Position numbers and translations under genes: made by a program
From: Candidatus Saccharibacteria bacterium RIFCSPHIGHO2_12_FULL_44_22
GTDB lineage: Bacteria; Patescibacteriota; Saccharimonadia; Saccharimonadales; Saccharimonadaceae
DNA length: 64,000 nucleotides
NCBI GenBank assembly: GCA_001790515.1
Contig: MGCS01000010.1
Span: 40,980 to 104,979, forward strand
Direction: 5' to 3'
The notes under the pieces: model-generated
What the model saw: only the letters and a program-made list of their open reading frames with translations
Databases searched by the model: none
Told to the model about the DNA's origin: nothing
Part shown: positions 18,140 to 27,451 of the stretch, piece after piece
Position numbering within the stretch: position 1 is the stretch's first letter
Layout: each line of letters starts with the position of its first letter

Positions 18140-18253
18140 TATAATCCGTACAATTCAATATACATTCGTATATCCCTTGCCTATTGAATCGCACCTTGTC
18201 TGGGGTGTTGATTTGTGCCCTAGGCGGTTTCTTTAACTAAAAAGAGGTAAAAA
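18140..18253 (+). promoter_or_regulatory. Promoter and structured 5' leader of the 18254 hydrolase gene
   Basis: TATAAT at 18140-18145 is about 108 nt from the ATG, a long leader for this window. The leader contains ATTCAATA and a distant TATTGAAT, plus TATAC-ATTC-GTATA, that can pair, and ends in an AGAGG Shine-Dalgarno. Confidence 0.45.
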
Positions 18254-19387
18254 ATGCTCAAAAATGCTGAAACATTCAGTGAGTCGCGTTTTAATAAAAT
18301 CAAGACCATATCTGCAATTGCGGCAATTGCCCTTGTAGGCGTCATGCACGCTGGGTCACCGGCATCTGCCGAAGTAACGATCTATTCCGGTGGGACGTGG
18401 GATAAGCATTCCGCTGGCAGCGCGGGACAAACCGAAGTACCCGATGTTCGCATCGAAAAGCCTGCCGAACCACCTATCATCGGTGCAATGCCGATGCTAC
18501 AGAGTGTCGATGCTGGATCAACGAGTGTGACCGAAGCACTTGACCGAGCACCCGACGATGAATCGATGACTGTGACGGGGTATTCTGCCGGTGCAGTAGA
18601 GGTGCGCCATGCACTACAAACCAGCAATAGTACTACGGATCGTGTGACAGAAGTAAGATTACCAGGTGATCCATGTGCTCGAAACGGGATACTACGATTA
18701 GCTGAGGCGCAAATGCTGACGGGTACATCGTGTGGAGCAGATATGCAGTTAAATCCTACAGCGACAGTGACGGAATTTGGCTATCAACAGGATCCTATTT
18801 TTAATATGCCACACATGCCAGCGAATTTAGCCCAGGCTGCAAACATGTTGGCTGGCTATTACAACGCAAAGCAAGGTCATGGAAGTTATGATTATCTTGA
18901 TCCAGACACCGTCGACCCAAGTCGAAAAACGGTAGTTGTGAACGGAAACGTCCATACGGTGACATTAAAGAACGACACGTCTGCATCGGTGCAATATCTA
19001 CGAGAACATGGCATATTTCCATCTGTCGCGGATGAATCAGCTATCAACGCCATGGTCGGTTTTACAGATGAAGTTGTACCGGTCACTCCCTCGCCATCCG
19101 AAGTGCCTGCTGCTGTGACGCCGGTATCTGCGAACATTGAGCCGTCGCAGGTCGTCGCTCCGGAAGCTCCACAATACCGACCACCAGAGGTTGCAGCGGC
19201 GTTGAGTTGGGTTGATATCTCTGCTAGTTCGGTAGACGTGGCTATCGAATCATATGCCGCCGATGTTGAGCGGGTGGTTCCAGCGGCCGCGCCACAGATC
19301 ACACAAGTAGCTATTCAGGCACATGAAGCAGTGGCTAATGCGCAGCAGCAAGCAAACCAGTTCCTGGCTCAATTTGCGCCACGATAA
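18254..19387 (+). CDS. Secreted PE-PPE-like alpha/beta hydrolase, 377 aa
   Basis: The N-terminus carries a signal peptide (ISAIAAIALVGVMHAG then SPASAE). The mature part contains the nucleophile elbow GYSAGA near residue 115 and later EFGYQQDPIFNMPHMP, as in the PE-PPE/cutinase-like hydrolases of Actinobacteria. From about residue 270 the protein becomes Pro/Ala/Val-rich and then helical with many Gln and Ala residues, possibly a wall-spanning stalk. AGAGG is correctly spaced from ATG 18254. Pairs with the next gene, a related hydrolase; both probably act on host or own envelope lipids or esters (inference). Confidence 0.75.
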   Translation: MLKNAETFSESRFNKIKTISAIAAIALVGVMHAGSPASAEVTIYSGGTWDKHSAGSAGQTEVPDVRIEKPAEPPIIGAMPMLQSVDAGSTSVTEALDRAPDDESMTVTGYSAGAVEVRHALQTSNSTTDRVTEVRLPGDPCARNGILRLAEAQMLTGTSCGADMQLNPTATVTEFGYQQDPIFNMPHMPANLAQAANMLAGYYNAKQGHGSYDYLDPDTVDPSRKTVVVNGNVHTVTLKNDTSASVQYLREHGIFPSVADESAINAMVGFTDEVVPVTPSPSEVPAAVTPVSANIEPSQVVAPEAPQYRPPEVAAALSWVDISASSVDVAIESYAADVERVVPAAAPQITQVAIQAHEAVANAQQQANQFLAQFAPR

Positions 19388-19482
19388 CAGATAAATACAG
19401 TTTATGAATACCCTTCAGTAATGGAGGGTATTTTGTAGTATAAATATAACATAAGAGTATTTACAAATAAGCAAAAGTGTGA

Positions 19483-19585
19483 TATAATGCAAGTATGTTG
19501 AAAGCCGCTCAATGAGTGGTACGAAGGCAGTCCGGAGGCACCCGCCTCAGGATAACAACTCAGAATAGAAAGTAAGGTGAGTTCC
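19483..19585 (+). ncRNA. Structured 5' leader of the second PE-PPE-like gene
   Basis: An extended -10 (TGaTATAAT, TATAAT 19483-19488) begins a leader of about 90 nt. It can form hairpins CCGCTC-AAT-GAGTGG (19505-19519) and CCGGAGGC...GCCTCAGG (19532-19551, one mismatch) before AAGGTGAG. No known riboswitch consensus was recognised. Confidence 0.4.
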
Positions 19586-20965
19586 GTGAAGACACGGAGA
19601 CGAAACTGGCTGCAACGCAGCACGATCATCATGGGTATTATTGCCCTATTGATGACGGCACTTCAGCTGTTTGGCGCAAGTACGGCATCCGCCGCAACTC
19701 CCGAACAGATGATCATGGGCATGTTCAAGTCGGGGGATGCAAGTAGTATCGCTTCGGCACTCATGCCGAAGACAACGCCGGTTGCTTCCGCAGTTGCTGG
19801 CGTAACGCCAACACCTGCGGCACTTGCTACGCGTGGTCCCACAACGTACTATGTTGCTGGAACCGGTGGAGGCCAAGACAGTCCCGCTGTGCATACGGAC
19901 AAAGGAACCTACGTAGTTTCTCCGTACCCGGCTAGTATTTTGCCGGGACCGATCATGGGTCCGTATTCCTACGGGGATTCGGTTCAGATCGGTGCAGCAC
20001 AAGCGGTCGCCAACTCCAAAGTAAATCCCCAGCCCGTCAACGAGTTCAATGGCCACAGCCAAGGAGCTTCAGCGGCATGGGAAGCAGCGGCAAAAGATGG
20101 ACAGGCGTCGCACATTACTGCAACAGGTACGCCGACCAACCCGGGAACGGGATTTGTGTCGGTTATGCCGAGTAACCTGTTCATCACCGATGTCGGTACG
20201 CCATCAGAGTTGGCACCCGAAGATTCGGCTGATCTCTACAATCTTTCCGGAGATTGCTGGGGAAATATGCCTGATTTCCGCAACGTGCTTTCGCTGATTG
20301 CGTGCATTCCGTCGACTATCGATACCCATTACAATCAGGGTGAAGGTGGTTACGGCACGTTCAAGGAGGACGAAGTTTACAAGTCCGCCCCGAACATCAC
20401 GCAACACGTGCAGTATACCGAGAATGGCCTTGTCCTGATCGGTCAGCAGTTGAATCCCAACCTGCCAGAGGATCAGAAGCAGATGCTTCGAGATCTTGCT
20501 CCTCAGGGTCGCCCGGGCGTTCAGTCCGGACCGACACTTCGTGAACTCACCGACCCAGTCGGTATGGTTCAGGATGCAGTTGAAGGTGCGCTCACACAGG
20601 CACCTGCCGCAGTCAACAATGATGCATCCGTAGCGCCGGCAAACCCGGTCGCAGCGATTGCAGAAGTTGCCGCTCCTCTGATGGAGCAGTTTGCTGCACA
20701 GGCTCCACCCGAGGTTCAGCAGTTTGTTGCTCCGATCGTGGAGCAGTGGTCGGCTCCCGAGCCTACGTACACAGCGCAGCAGCAGTACTCCGCACCTGCG
20801 CCCGTTCAGGACTTCGTTCAGAATGTCCAGACCCAGGTTCAGGATGTGGTTGCATCGTTCGCGACGCCTGCAGTTGGCAATGTCAATGCAGCTCCCGCTG
20901 CACCCGCAATGCCGGCACTTCCCGACCTCGGCGCACTTGCCGCTTCCTTCATGGGAGGCGTCTAA
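19586..20965 (+). CDS. Secreted PE-PPE-domain-like hydrolase, 459 aa
   Basis: The signal peptide is clear: RRRNWLQR, then IIMGIIALLMTALQLFG and an ASA cleavage site. The hydrolase core has TYYVAGTGGGQDSP, the elbow GHSQGA near residue 160 and ITATGTPTNPG, a PE-PPE-like arrangement. From residue 300 the tail is Ala/Pro/Gln/Val-rich and repetitive (PVQDFVQNVQTQVQDV). GTG 19586 is preferred over GTG 19577 because AAGGTGAG then lies at proper distance. GC-rich codon use and an SD-led long leader separate it from the leaderless genes. Function inferred as an extracellular esterase; substrate unknown. Confidence 0.78.
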   Translation: MKTRRRNWLQRSTIIMGIIALLMTALQLFGASTASAATPEQMIMGMFKSGDASSIASALMPKTTPVASAVAGVTPTPAALATRGPTTYYVAGTGGGQDSPAVHTDKGTYVVSPYPASILPGPIMGPYSYGDSVQIGAAQAVANSKVNPQPVNEFNGHSQGASAAWEAAAKDGQASHITATGTPTNPGTGFVSVMPSNLFITDVGTPSELAPEDSADLYNLSGDCWGNMPDFRNVLSLIACIPSTIDTHYNQGEGGYGTFKEDEVYKSAPNITQHVQYTENGLVLIGQQLNPNLPEDQKQMLRDLAPQGRPGVQSGPTLRELTDPVGMVQDAVEGALTQAPAAVNNDASVAPANPVAAIAEVAAPLMEQFAAQAPPEVQQFVAPIVEQWSAPEPTYTAQQQYSAPAPVQDFVQNVQTQVQDVVASFATPAVGNVNAAPAAPAMPALPDLGALAASFMGGV

Positions 20966-21417
20966 TAGTCGAGTGCTAGATCAAGTTCAACTTCATCAGT
21001 TGGCGACTGTTTCCCGTATCTGTTTCGACAGGTGCCTGATTCACGCAGCTGAAGTGAGTGGAGCTTGGAACGTCATACGTAAGTGTGACGCAGCAATCCG
21101 CGATTTCGTGGTGGAAAGGATTCATATAATCCTGACTACGTCCCCGTACCTACGAGGGCACAATCCGCATCGAGTGAAGTAGAATATGGTTCATCTATTG
21201 ATTGAACCAGCACTGCAGAATCTGATTTTTGTCGGTTTTTAAAACCGTCAGACTTCAAATTTTGTAAAACCATTCCACGACACTTCGGTGTAGCTTCAAC
21301 CCCTGTGGAGTGTTTTACCCTCCCGCTTTCTATTCTGTACCTTTTTCAACATATGCAACCCCGTTTCAGTTTGATGTTTTACGTCACTGGCGGGGTTATT
21401 CGCTTTTTATGGCTTAT
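20966..21417 (+). ncRNA. 452-bp non-coding stretch rich in hairpins; long structured 3' UTR or separate RNA
   Basis: No gene-like frame. Visible stems include CTGT-TTCG-ACAG near 21030, CGTCA...TGACG near 21071, GGATT-CATAT-AATCC at 21119-21133, GGTTCA...TGAACC at 21188-21208, and a long arm GTAAAAC...GTTTTAC (21264-21318) enclosing ACAC-TTCG-GTGT. It ends in a terminator. I checked for tmRNA, RNase P and SRP RNA signatures and saw none. Confidence 0.35.
21357..21408 (+). terminator. Terminator at the end of the hairpin-rich stretch
   Basis: AACCCCG (21357-21363) pairs with CGGGGTT (21391-21397) across a 27-nt loop and is followed by TTTTT at 21404-21408. It sits just before the convergent kinase gene ending at 21418. 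Confidence 0.55.
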
Positions 21418-22560
21418 TTATTTTTCAACTTTTTCGGTTAGTGGGGCGTATCGCGGAATTGTCACGGTAAAGGTTGTACCGGATTCAACCTCTGATTTGA
21501 CTGTAATTTCGCCGTTGTGCAGACGTATGATCTCATGTGACCAATACAACCCTAGTCCTGTGCCATTCGCTTCGATTGATAAGGGATTTGGTATACGCGA
21601 GAATTTTTTGAACAGTCGTCCCATTTCATCTTTGGCTATGCCAACTCCATGATCTGTAATGGTGACAGTACAAACGTCACGTACTGATTTGGCGTGGATA
21701 GAGACGGATGTTTTGGTGCGACTGTATTTGTTGGCATTATCGACGATGTTGTTGATCGCAGTGCTAAGATATGTGTAATCAGCGCTTACAATCAGTGGTG
21801 TGTCCGGCATGGTGAGTTTCAAGGTTTGTTTTTTGTCTAAAAACTCTGGTCGCAAATCATTGTCTATTTCTTGCAGTAGCCCGCGAATATCAAACTCTTT
21901 GCGGTCTAGTTTGATACGATCAAGGTCAAGTCGGGCGATTCGTAATATGTCGTTTATGATATCCAGCTGTCGTTCGTTGCTATTGTAGGCGCGATCCAAA
22001 AAATCACGTTGCTGTTCGCTGATGTCACCGACGAATCCTTGGATGATCATACCGATATATTGTTTGACCGCAGTCGCCGGTGTTCGCAACTGGTGTGACG
22101 CTAACGATATAAATTCATCTTTGGATTCGTTGATCTCTATTAGTTCGCGAACACGCTGTGCCTCCATTTCTTTGCGAGACAGTGAATAGTTCAGCACGCG
22201 TGATAATAAATTTGCATCGAACCCACCCTTCACTAGATAATCTGCCGTGCCAAGTTTCATCGCTGCTGCTTCGATGTTACGGTCGCCTGCACCTGTCAAG
22301 ATGATAAAGGGTTGACGTCGTTCAGATAGGTTAAAATGCTCAAGCAGCTCAAGCCCGGTGTTTTTACCTAGTCGATAGTCGACGAGATAAATATCGTGTT
22401 CGTTGTTGGCGATAAGTCGCTCGGCCTCGTCGATGTCACCAGTCCATTCAAGTGCGAATGGTGATTTTGAGATTTTATCGAACAAGCGCTTGATGATGAA
22501 GTAATCGTCTTCATCATCATCGATCAGGAGGACTCTTTTGTACATCTTATCGCCCGACAT
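21418..22560 (-). CDS. Receiver-histidine kinase hybrid, 380 aa
   Basis: An N-terminal receiver domain (VLLIDDDEDDYF, phospho-Asp in IYLVDYRLG, Lys in YLVKGG) is joined by a helical linker to a HisKA domain with the phospho-acceptor His in LASHQLRTPATAVKQY and an ATPase domain with NNIVDNANKYS (N box), DHGVGIAKDE (G1) and GTGLGLYWS (G2). No membrane segment, so cytoplasmic. The ATG at 22560 lies inside the end of the response-regulator gene (14-nt overlap), meaning coupled translation. Last gene of a three-gene signalling operon; the signal is unknown. Confidence 0.92.
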   Translation of the reverse strand: MSGDKMYKRVLLIDDDEDDYFIIKRLFDKISKSPFALEWTGDIDEAERLIANNEHDIYLVDYRLGKNTGLELLEHFNLSERRQPFIILTGAGDRNIEAAAMKLGTADYLVKGGFDANLLSRVLNYSLSRKEMEAQRVRELIEINESKDEFISLASHQLRTPATAVKQYIGMIIQGFVGDISEQQRDFLDRAYNSNERQLDIINDILRIARLDLDRIKLDRKEFDIRGLLQEIDNDLRPEFLDKKQTLKLTMPDTPLIVSADYTYLSTAINNIVDNANKYSRTKTSVSIHAKSVRDVCTVTITDHGVGIAKDEMGRLFKKFSRIPNPLSIEANGTGLGLYWSHEIIRLHNGEITVKSEVESGTTFTVTIPRYAPLTEKVEK

Positions 22561-23008
22561 GATCTTGCGGGAGCTCCACGATTTCTAGCCAATATTTGCC
22601 CAACGTTTGCATCACTTTGATCAGGTTATCGAACGTAACAGGCTTGGTAATGAACGAATTGACGCCCAATTGGTACGTTTTATACACGTCTTCTTCGGCC
22701 TTTGACGTCGTAAATACGACGACGGGAATGCTGCTGAGGTTTGGATCGGATTTGATTTCTTTGAGTGCCTCGCGGCCGTCTTTGCGCGGCATGTTTAGGT
22801 CGAGCAATATAATGCCTGGTCGTTCGAACTCGCTAATATTTGTATACTGACCTTCGTGTCGTAGATATTCAATCAGTTCCTCTCCGTCTTTGACGCGGTG
22901 GAGTTTGTTTAGTAGCTTGCTTTCTGCTAATGCCTTTTTGGTCAGTAAATAGTCATCGTCATCATCGTCAGCCATGACTATTGTGATGTGTGATTTGTTT
23001 GCGGTCAT
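22547..23008 (-). CDS. Rcp1-like single-domain response regulator, 153 aa
   Basis: A stand-alone receiver: acidic pocket in VMADDDDDDYLL, phospho-Asp in IILLDLNMPRKDG, conserved Thr in VVFTTS and Lys in SFITKPV. This is the type paired with phytochrome-like or PAS sensor kinases and has no DNA-binding output domain. AAAGGAG precedes the ATG, and the start overlaps the stop of the upstream kinase by ATGA. It probably passes phosphate from the 23005-25194 kinase to the hybrid kinase downstream (inference from order). Confidence 0.92.
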   Translation of the reverse strand: MTANKSHITIVMADDDDDDYLLTKKALAESKLLNKLHRVKDGEELIEYLRHEGQYTNISEFERPGIILLDLNMPRKDGREALKEIKSDPNLSSIPVVVFTTSKAEEDVYKTYQLGVNSFITKPVTFDNLIKVMQTLGKYWLEIVELPQDHVGR

Positions 23009-25194
23009 GATGGTACTCCTTTAGCTGCTTGCTTTTCTTGTTTTTTGATCGGTAATCGAATAATAAATGTCGAACCTTTGCCCGGTGTGCTTGTTGCGGT
23101 GATTTCTCCGTTGTGGCGTTCAACGATTTTTCGGCAGACAGCAAGTCCTATGCCAGTTCCTTCGTAGCTGTCGCGGCCATGAAGGCGTTGAAAAACGGCA
23201 AAAATACGATCAAGATATTTTTCATCAAAGCCTACCCCATTGTCACTTACTCGTATTTCGTACGTGCCATTACTATTGGAGGTTGGTTTGATGATTGTTG
23301 ATTCGATGATAACGTTCGGTGGAATATCGGGTCTATGGAATTTTAGCGCATTACCGATCAGGTTCTGAAACAGTTGACGCATTTGCATTGGGTCGGCATG
23401 AATTTTGGGGAGTTTTCCAACCGATACTGTTCCGTGAGTATCACCTATGCGCGCTTCGAGGTCTTCGAGCACTTCGCCAATAATTGTCGTCAGATCAATT
23501 TCTGCATGCTCTTTGGCATGAGTCGTGACCCTGGAAAAAGCCAGTAGATCTTCGATCAATGTACTCATGCGTGCAGCGGCACTGCGCATTCGCACCAAAT
23601 AATCTCCACCTTCGCCGAGTGTTTCGGCATATTCATCCTGTAGGATTGTCCCGAATGCTTGGATCTTGCGAAGCGGTTCTTGCAGGTCATGTGAGGCAAC
23701 ATATGCAAAATCTTGCAGTTCTTGGTTACTTCGTTGGAGGTTCAGATTTGTGACTTCTAGTTGAGCGGTTCGTCGTTTGACACGTGTTTCAAGTGCTTCG
23801 TTGGCTGCCTGCAACTGAATGCGCAATCGGTCTAGTTCAACAACTTGTCGTCTGGTTTCTTCGATGAAATGAGTGTTAGTCATGGTCAGTGAAATACGTT
23901 TTGCTAGATCTTCAAACATTGCGAGGTCGGATTTGGTATAGTGATGCTTTTGCTCGGTCGACACAAAGGTGATTGTCCCGACTGTTTTTTCGCGAACGAT
24001 CAGAGGCGCAATGACGACGGACGATATTTTGAGCTTTTCGATAATACGACTGTCCTCGGATCGGTCGGTCGGTGTTTCGGGTGTAATATACGGGTAGTAT
24101 TCACTTTGTCCGGTGGCTAGTACTTTTCCGATCGCTGAATCTTCGTTGTATCGGTCTTCGCCCTGCTGTTTCTGGAGTTGTTTTACCCAGGCTACTGCTG
24201 ATTGATCTTTGTGCGTTAGTGCAATTTGCTTTAGTTTACCATTGTCGTCAAGTATATCAACACTACACCAGTCAGCAATTTCGCGAACAATCATGTGCGC
24301 GAGGTTATGAAGTGTTCGTGTATAATCAAGCGAACTCGCCAGTTCTGCGCTTGCAGCTGCAAGGAACGTAAGGTTCTGTTCGGCTGTTTTACGATCGCTG
24401 ATATCGACAACGACGCCCGGAAACCCAACGACCTCACCCTTTCTATTGCGGCTGATACGTCCACGAGCAATAACCCAACGGATGGTTCCGTCAGTGCTGA
24501 TTGTTCTATATTCGGATTCAAACGCCGCACCAGTTGCAACTGCGGCTTCAATTTCGTCGACGACTCGCGCGCGATCTTCTGAATAAATAGCGTTTGTGAA
24601 TGTCTCTAGCGAAATACCGCTCGCCGCTACGTCTACCGGTACACCAAACATCCGTGCTAAGTTTTTATCGGCGACAACGGTATCCCCTTGCACGTCCCAT
24701 GCCCAAGTGCCGATCTGTCCGATCGCCAGCGCTTCATCCAGTTGATACTGAGTGTCAGCAAGTCGTTCCTCGGTTTTGACGTGTTCAGTGATGTCTTCGG
24801 TTTGTTGGAGGATCGCAATAACAGTACTGTTGTCCTCATCAAGCAGCGGATAATGTGTCACCTGCCAGAATCGTTCGACGAAATCTCCATGGCTGTTTTT
24901 GATGTCATATTTCAGTACATCCATCGTGTCGGGTTTGCCTGTCGCGATGACGCGGTTGAAGGATTCTGTGATATCACTGACGCCAGTTTTTTTAAATTTT
25001 TCAGATGTATCTGGAAACACGTCAAAAAACGGTTTTCCCACGACATTTTCACGCGTGGTCAACGCAACGCGTGCATGCGCTTCGTTTTCGTCGATTAAAG
25101 TAAAGACGGGATCATCAACATCGACGATAATGTGCCGGCCTGGTAATGAACGGAACAGATAAGAGTAATCGATGGGGGTGTGATGATTAGCCAC
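23005..25194 (-). CDS. PAS-PAS-GAF sensor histidine kinase, 729 aa
   Basis: Domains in order: PAS at about 20-135, second PAS with PAC end (about 150-265, VVGFPGVVVDISDRK), GAF at about 280-430, coiled coil to 490, HisKA with acceptor His in YVASHDLQEPLRKIQ, and HATPase with LIGNALKFHRPD, DNGVGFDEKY and GTGIGLAVCR. No transmembrane span, so it senses a cytoplasmic ligand, light or redox state. TTAACA and TATAGT (18-nt spacer) place the transcript start at the GTG at 25194; an in-frame GTG at 25203 overlaps the -10 box. First gene of the signalling operon. Confidence 0.92.
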   Translation of the reverse strand: MANHHTPIDYSYLFRSLPGRHIIVDVDDPVFTLIDENEAHARVALTTRENVVGKPFFDVFPDTSEKFKKTGVSDITESFNRVIATGKPDTMDVLKYDIKNSHGDFVERFWQVTHYPLLDEDNSTVIAILQQTEDITEHVKTEERLADTQYQLDEALAIGQIGTWAWDVQGDTVVADKNLARMFGVPVDVAASGISLETFTNAIYSEDRARVVDEIEAAVATGAAFESEYRTISTDGTIRWVIARGRISRNRKGEVVGFPGVVVDISDRKTAEQNLTFLAAASAELASSLDYTRTLHNLAHMIVREIADWCSVDILDDNGKLKQIALTHKDQSAVAWVKQLQKQQGEDRYNEDSAIGKVLATGQSEYYPYITPETPTDRSEDSRIIEKLKISSVVIAPLIVREKTVGTITFVSTEQKHHYTKSDLAMFEDLAKRISLTMTNTHFIEETRRQVVELDRLRIQLQAANEALETRVKRRTAQLEVTNLNLQRSNQELQDFAYVASHDLQEPLRKIQAFGTILQDEYAETLGEGGDYLVRMRSAAARMSTLIEDLLAFSRVTTHAKEHAEIDLTTIIGEVLEDLEARIGDTHGTVSVGKLPKIHADPMQMRQLFQNLIGNALKFHRPDIPPNVIIESTIIKPTSNSNGTYEIRVSDNGVGFDEKYLDRIFAVFQRLHGRDSYEGTGIGLAVCRKIVERHNGEITATSTPGKGSTFIIRLPIKKQEKQAAKGVPS

Positions 25195-25239
25195 TATCTT
25201 CACTATACGCTAGTTTGACCGCATCTGTTAAGGTGTGCT

Positions 25240-27396
25240 CTAGTTTTTACCACCCTTCCAAAGCTTTGAAGGCCACCAGATTAATTTGCCAATGTCATAG
25301 GCAAGCGCGGGTACGAGCAGTGATCGAACGATAACCGTATCAAGCAAGACGCCAAATGCGACAATAAACGCAATCTGCGCCAGGAATAGGATTGGTATAA
25401 TCCCAAGTGCGGCAAAGGTCGCTGCAAGAACGATGCCTGCAGATGTAATCACACCACCTGTTTTTGATAGTCCAATAATAATCCCCTTCTTTGTCCCGTG
25501 TTTTTTGGATTCTTCACGAACGCGCGACATAAGGAATATATTGTAATCAACACCAAGTGCAACCAAGAATACAAATCCGAATAACGGCACTGCAGCATCT
25601 GCACCTGGAAAACCAAAGATATGGTTGAAAACCAACGCCGACACACCCAAAGCCGCCGCATAACTAACGATGACACTGGTAATGAGTAGTACTGGCGCAA
25701 CGATTGAACGCAGCAGAGCTATGAGGATAAGTAAGATAACGAACAGGACGATCGGAATGATCTTTACAAGATCGTCTTGCGCCGTCTGGTTGGTGTCGAG
25801 CGCGATTGCCGTAGTACCACCGACGAGTATCGAACTATCAACTGTAGCAAGCTTTTCGCGCGCGTTTTTGACGACTGCTTCTGATTGGTCTGAATCTGCC
25901 TCTTCGGTTGCTAGGGTAACGTTGATAAGTATTTGACCATCGATTACCTTTGCTGGCTGAGCCGGTGCGCCTGGACGGCTAAAGGCTGATCCAGAATATG
26001 TTGCGACGTTTTCTACATCGTTCAGGTTTTCGAGTACCTTCACTGTTTCATCTTGTTCTGCCTGAGGAGCAATGACGATCATCGGAGTAGCGATACTACT
26101 ATCGAAATGCTTTTGAAGGATTGCTTGCCCGTCTACGGCGTCGGATTGAGTGAGAATCAAATCCGACTGAGGTACGCCATTTGCTTTGAGTTGCAATATA
26201 CCAGCTCCTGAAGCAAGAAGTATACCACCAGTAACGATCCACGTTGCGCGTGGTCGGTTGCGAATGAGCGCGCCTATTTTGTGCCATATTGGTGAGTCGT
26301 TATGTTTCAATGGATTTTTCAAGAGCACGTGTTTGGGTGTGCGCGGCCAAAAAGCACCACGTCCAAATAGTAACAGCAACGCCGGCAGGAATGTCATTGT
26401 TGCAACAAGCGAAAATACAATGCCCGTCGCTGCAATCGGGCCAAGGCTTTTGTTTGAATTGAGATCCGAAAACAACAAGCATAAAAGCGCGATGATAACG
26501 GTAAGTCCCGAGGCGAGAATCGGTTCAAACGATGCTTTGAACGCATGTTTCAATGCTTCCCATTTATGGGCAATTGTCTGTAGCGATTCGCGGTATCGAG
26601 CGACAAGGAGCAATGAGTAATCCGTTGCTGCACCAATAACTAATATCGATAAGATACCTTGGCTTTGACCATTCAGGCTGATCCAACCCCATTTCGCCAT
26701 ATAATAGACAACGAGAATTGATGCGCACAACGCAAATACTGCGTTGAGTAGCACCAGAAACGGCAGCGCAACCGAACGGTAAACAAGTAGCAGGATGATA
26801 AATACCGCACCTAATGCAACGAGCAGTAACAGGCCGTCAATGCCGCCAAATGCTTTTATTAAATCAGCGCTTAGTCCTGCAGGTCCAGTAACGTAGGCCG
26901 TCTGACCGTCTGGTACTGCGTCTTTTATGGTGCTGCGAAGTTCGGGAATGATCGTTTTGAGGTTTTCACTGTCACTGATCGGAACGATAAACTCGACTGC
27001 ACGCTTGTCGTCGGACGGAATTGGTCCAATAACGACGGGCGTTTGTGCGTTTGCGCGCTGCTCGACGCCGTTCACGGATTCTATCTTTTTGATTATTGAT
27101 TGATACTGTGCATAATCACTAGGCTGGATAGCATCATCCGATTCGATAACAACGATTGCCGGAATGGATTGTGATGATTGGAACTTGGCTTGGATATCTT
27201 GCACTTTTGTTGATTGTGCACTAGCCGGGAGAAATGCAACTTGGCCTTCTGTCGAGACAGATGACAATTTGCCGAATGTTGGCCCACCGATACCAGCAAC
27301 CGCAAACCATATGACGATAATGAGTGGTGCGATAGTATAACGTAACCATTTTTTGTTGGCGAACGAAAGCGCTTTGGACTTTGATGATAGTTTCAT
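25240..27396 (-). CDS. MMPL/RND-family membrane transporter, 718 aa
   Basis: A proton-driven exporter of the MMPL type (lipids or drugs in relatives). About 12 membrane spans are arranged as two repeats: one span (about 20-38), an extracellular loop, five spans (about 185-345), then a second set. SSD/RND hallmarks include GAATDYSLLLVARYRE and its repeat GVDYNIFLMSRVREE. TAGAAT ends 6 nt before ATG 27396 (leaderless). No accessory protein or regulator is adjacent, so the substrate is open; lipid transport fits an actinobacterial-type envelope. Confidence 0.9.
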   Translation of the reverse strand: MKLSSKSKALSFANKKWLRYTIAPLIIVIWFAVAGIGGPTFGKLSSVSTEGQVAFLPASAQSTKVQDIQAKFQSSQSIPAIVVIESDDAIQPSDYAQYQSIIKKIESVNGVEQRANAQTPVVIGPIPSDDKRAVEFIVPISDSENLKTIIPELRSTIKDAVPDGQTAYVTGPAGLSADLIKAFGGIDGLLLLVALGAVFIILLLVYRSVALPFLVLLNAVFALCASILVVYYMAKWGWISLNGQSQGILSILVIGAATDYSLLLVARYRESLQTIAHKWEALKHAFKASFEPILASGLTVIIALLCLLFSDLNSNKSLGPIAATGIVFSLVATMTFLPALLLLFGRGAFWPRTPKHVLLKNPLKHNDSPIWHKIGALIRNRPRATWIVTGGILLASGAGILQLKANGVPQSDLILTQSDAVDGQAILQKHFDSSIATPMIVIAPQAEQDETVKVLENLNDVENVATYSGSAFSRPGAPAQPAKVIDGQILINVTLATEEADSDQSEAVVKNAREKLATVDSSILVGGTTAIALDTNQTAQDDLVKIIPIVLFVILLILIALLRSIVAPVLLITSVIVSYAAALGVSALVFNHIFGFPGADAAVPLFGFVFLVALGVDYNIFLMSRVREESKKHGTKKGIIIGLSKTGGVITSAGIVLAATFAALGIIPILFLAQIAFIVAFGVLLDTVIVRSLLVPALAYDIGKLIWWPSKLWKGGKN

Positions 27397-27413
27397 GTAT
27401 GTATTCTAGCAGC

Positions 27414-27448
27414 AAAAAAATAATCCCGCAGCTCGATGCGGGATTATT
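27414..27448 (-). terminator. Strong rho-independent terminator after the 29-residue gene
   Basis: A perfect 12-bp stem AATAATCCCGCA/TGCGGGATTATT with a 6-nt loop, followed on the minus strand by seven T residues. Confidence 0.85.
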
Positions 27449-27451
27449 GTA

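Noticed and set aside
19490..19585. Cyclic di-GMP (GEMM) or ydaO riboswitch before the 19586 gene
   Set aside because: The conserved cores of both classes are not present; only generic hairpins remain.
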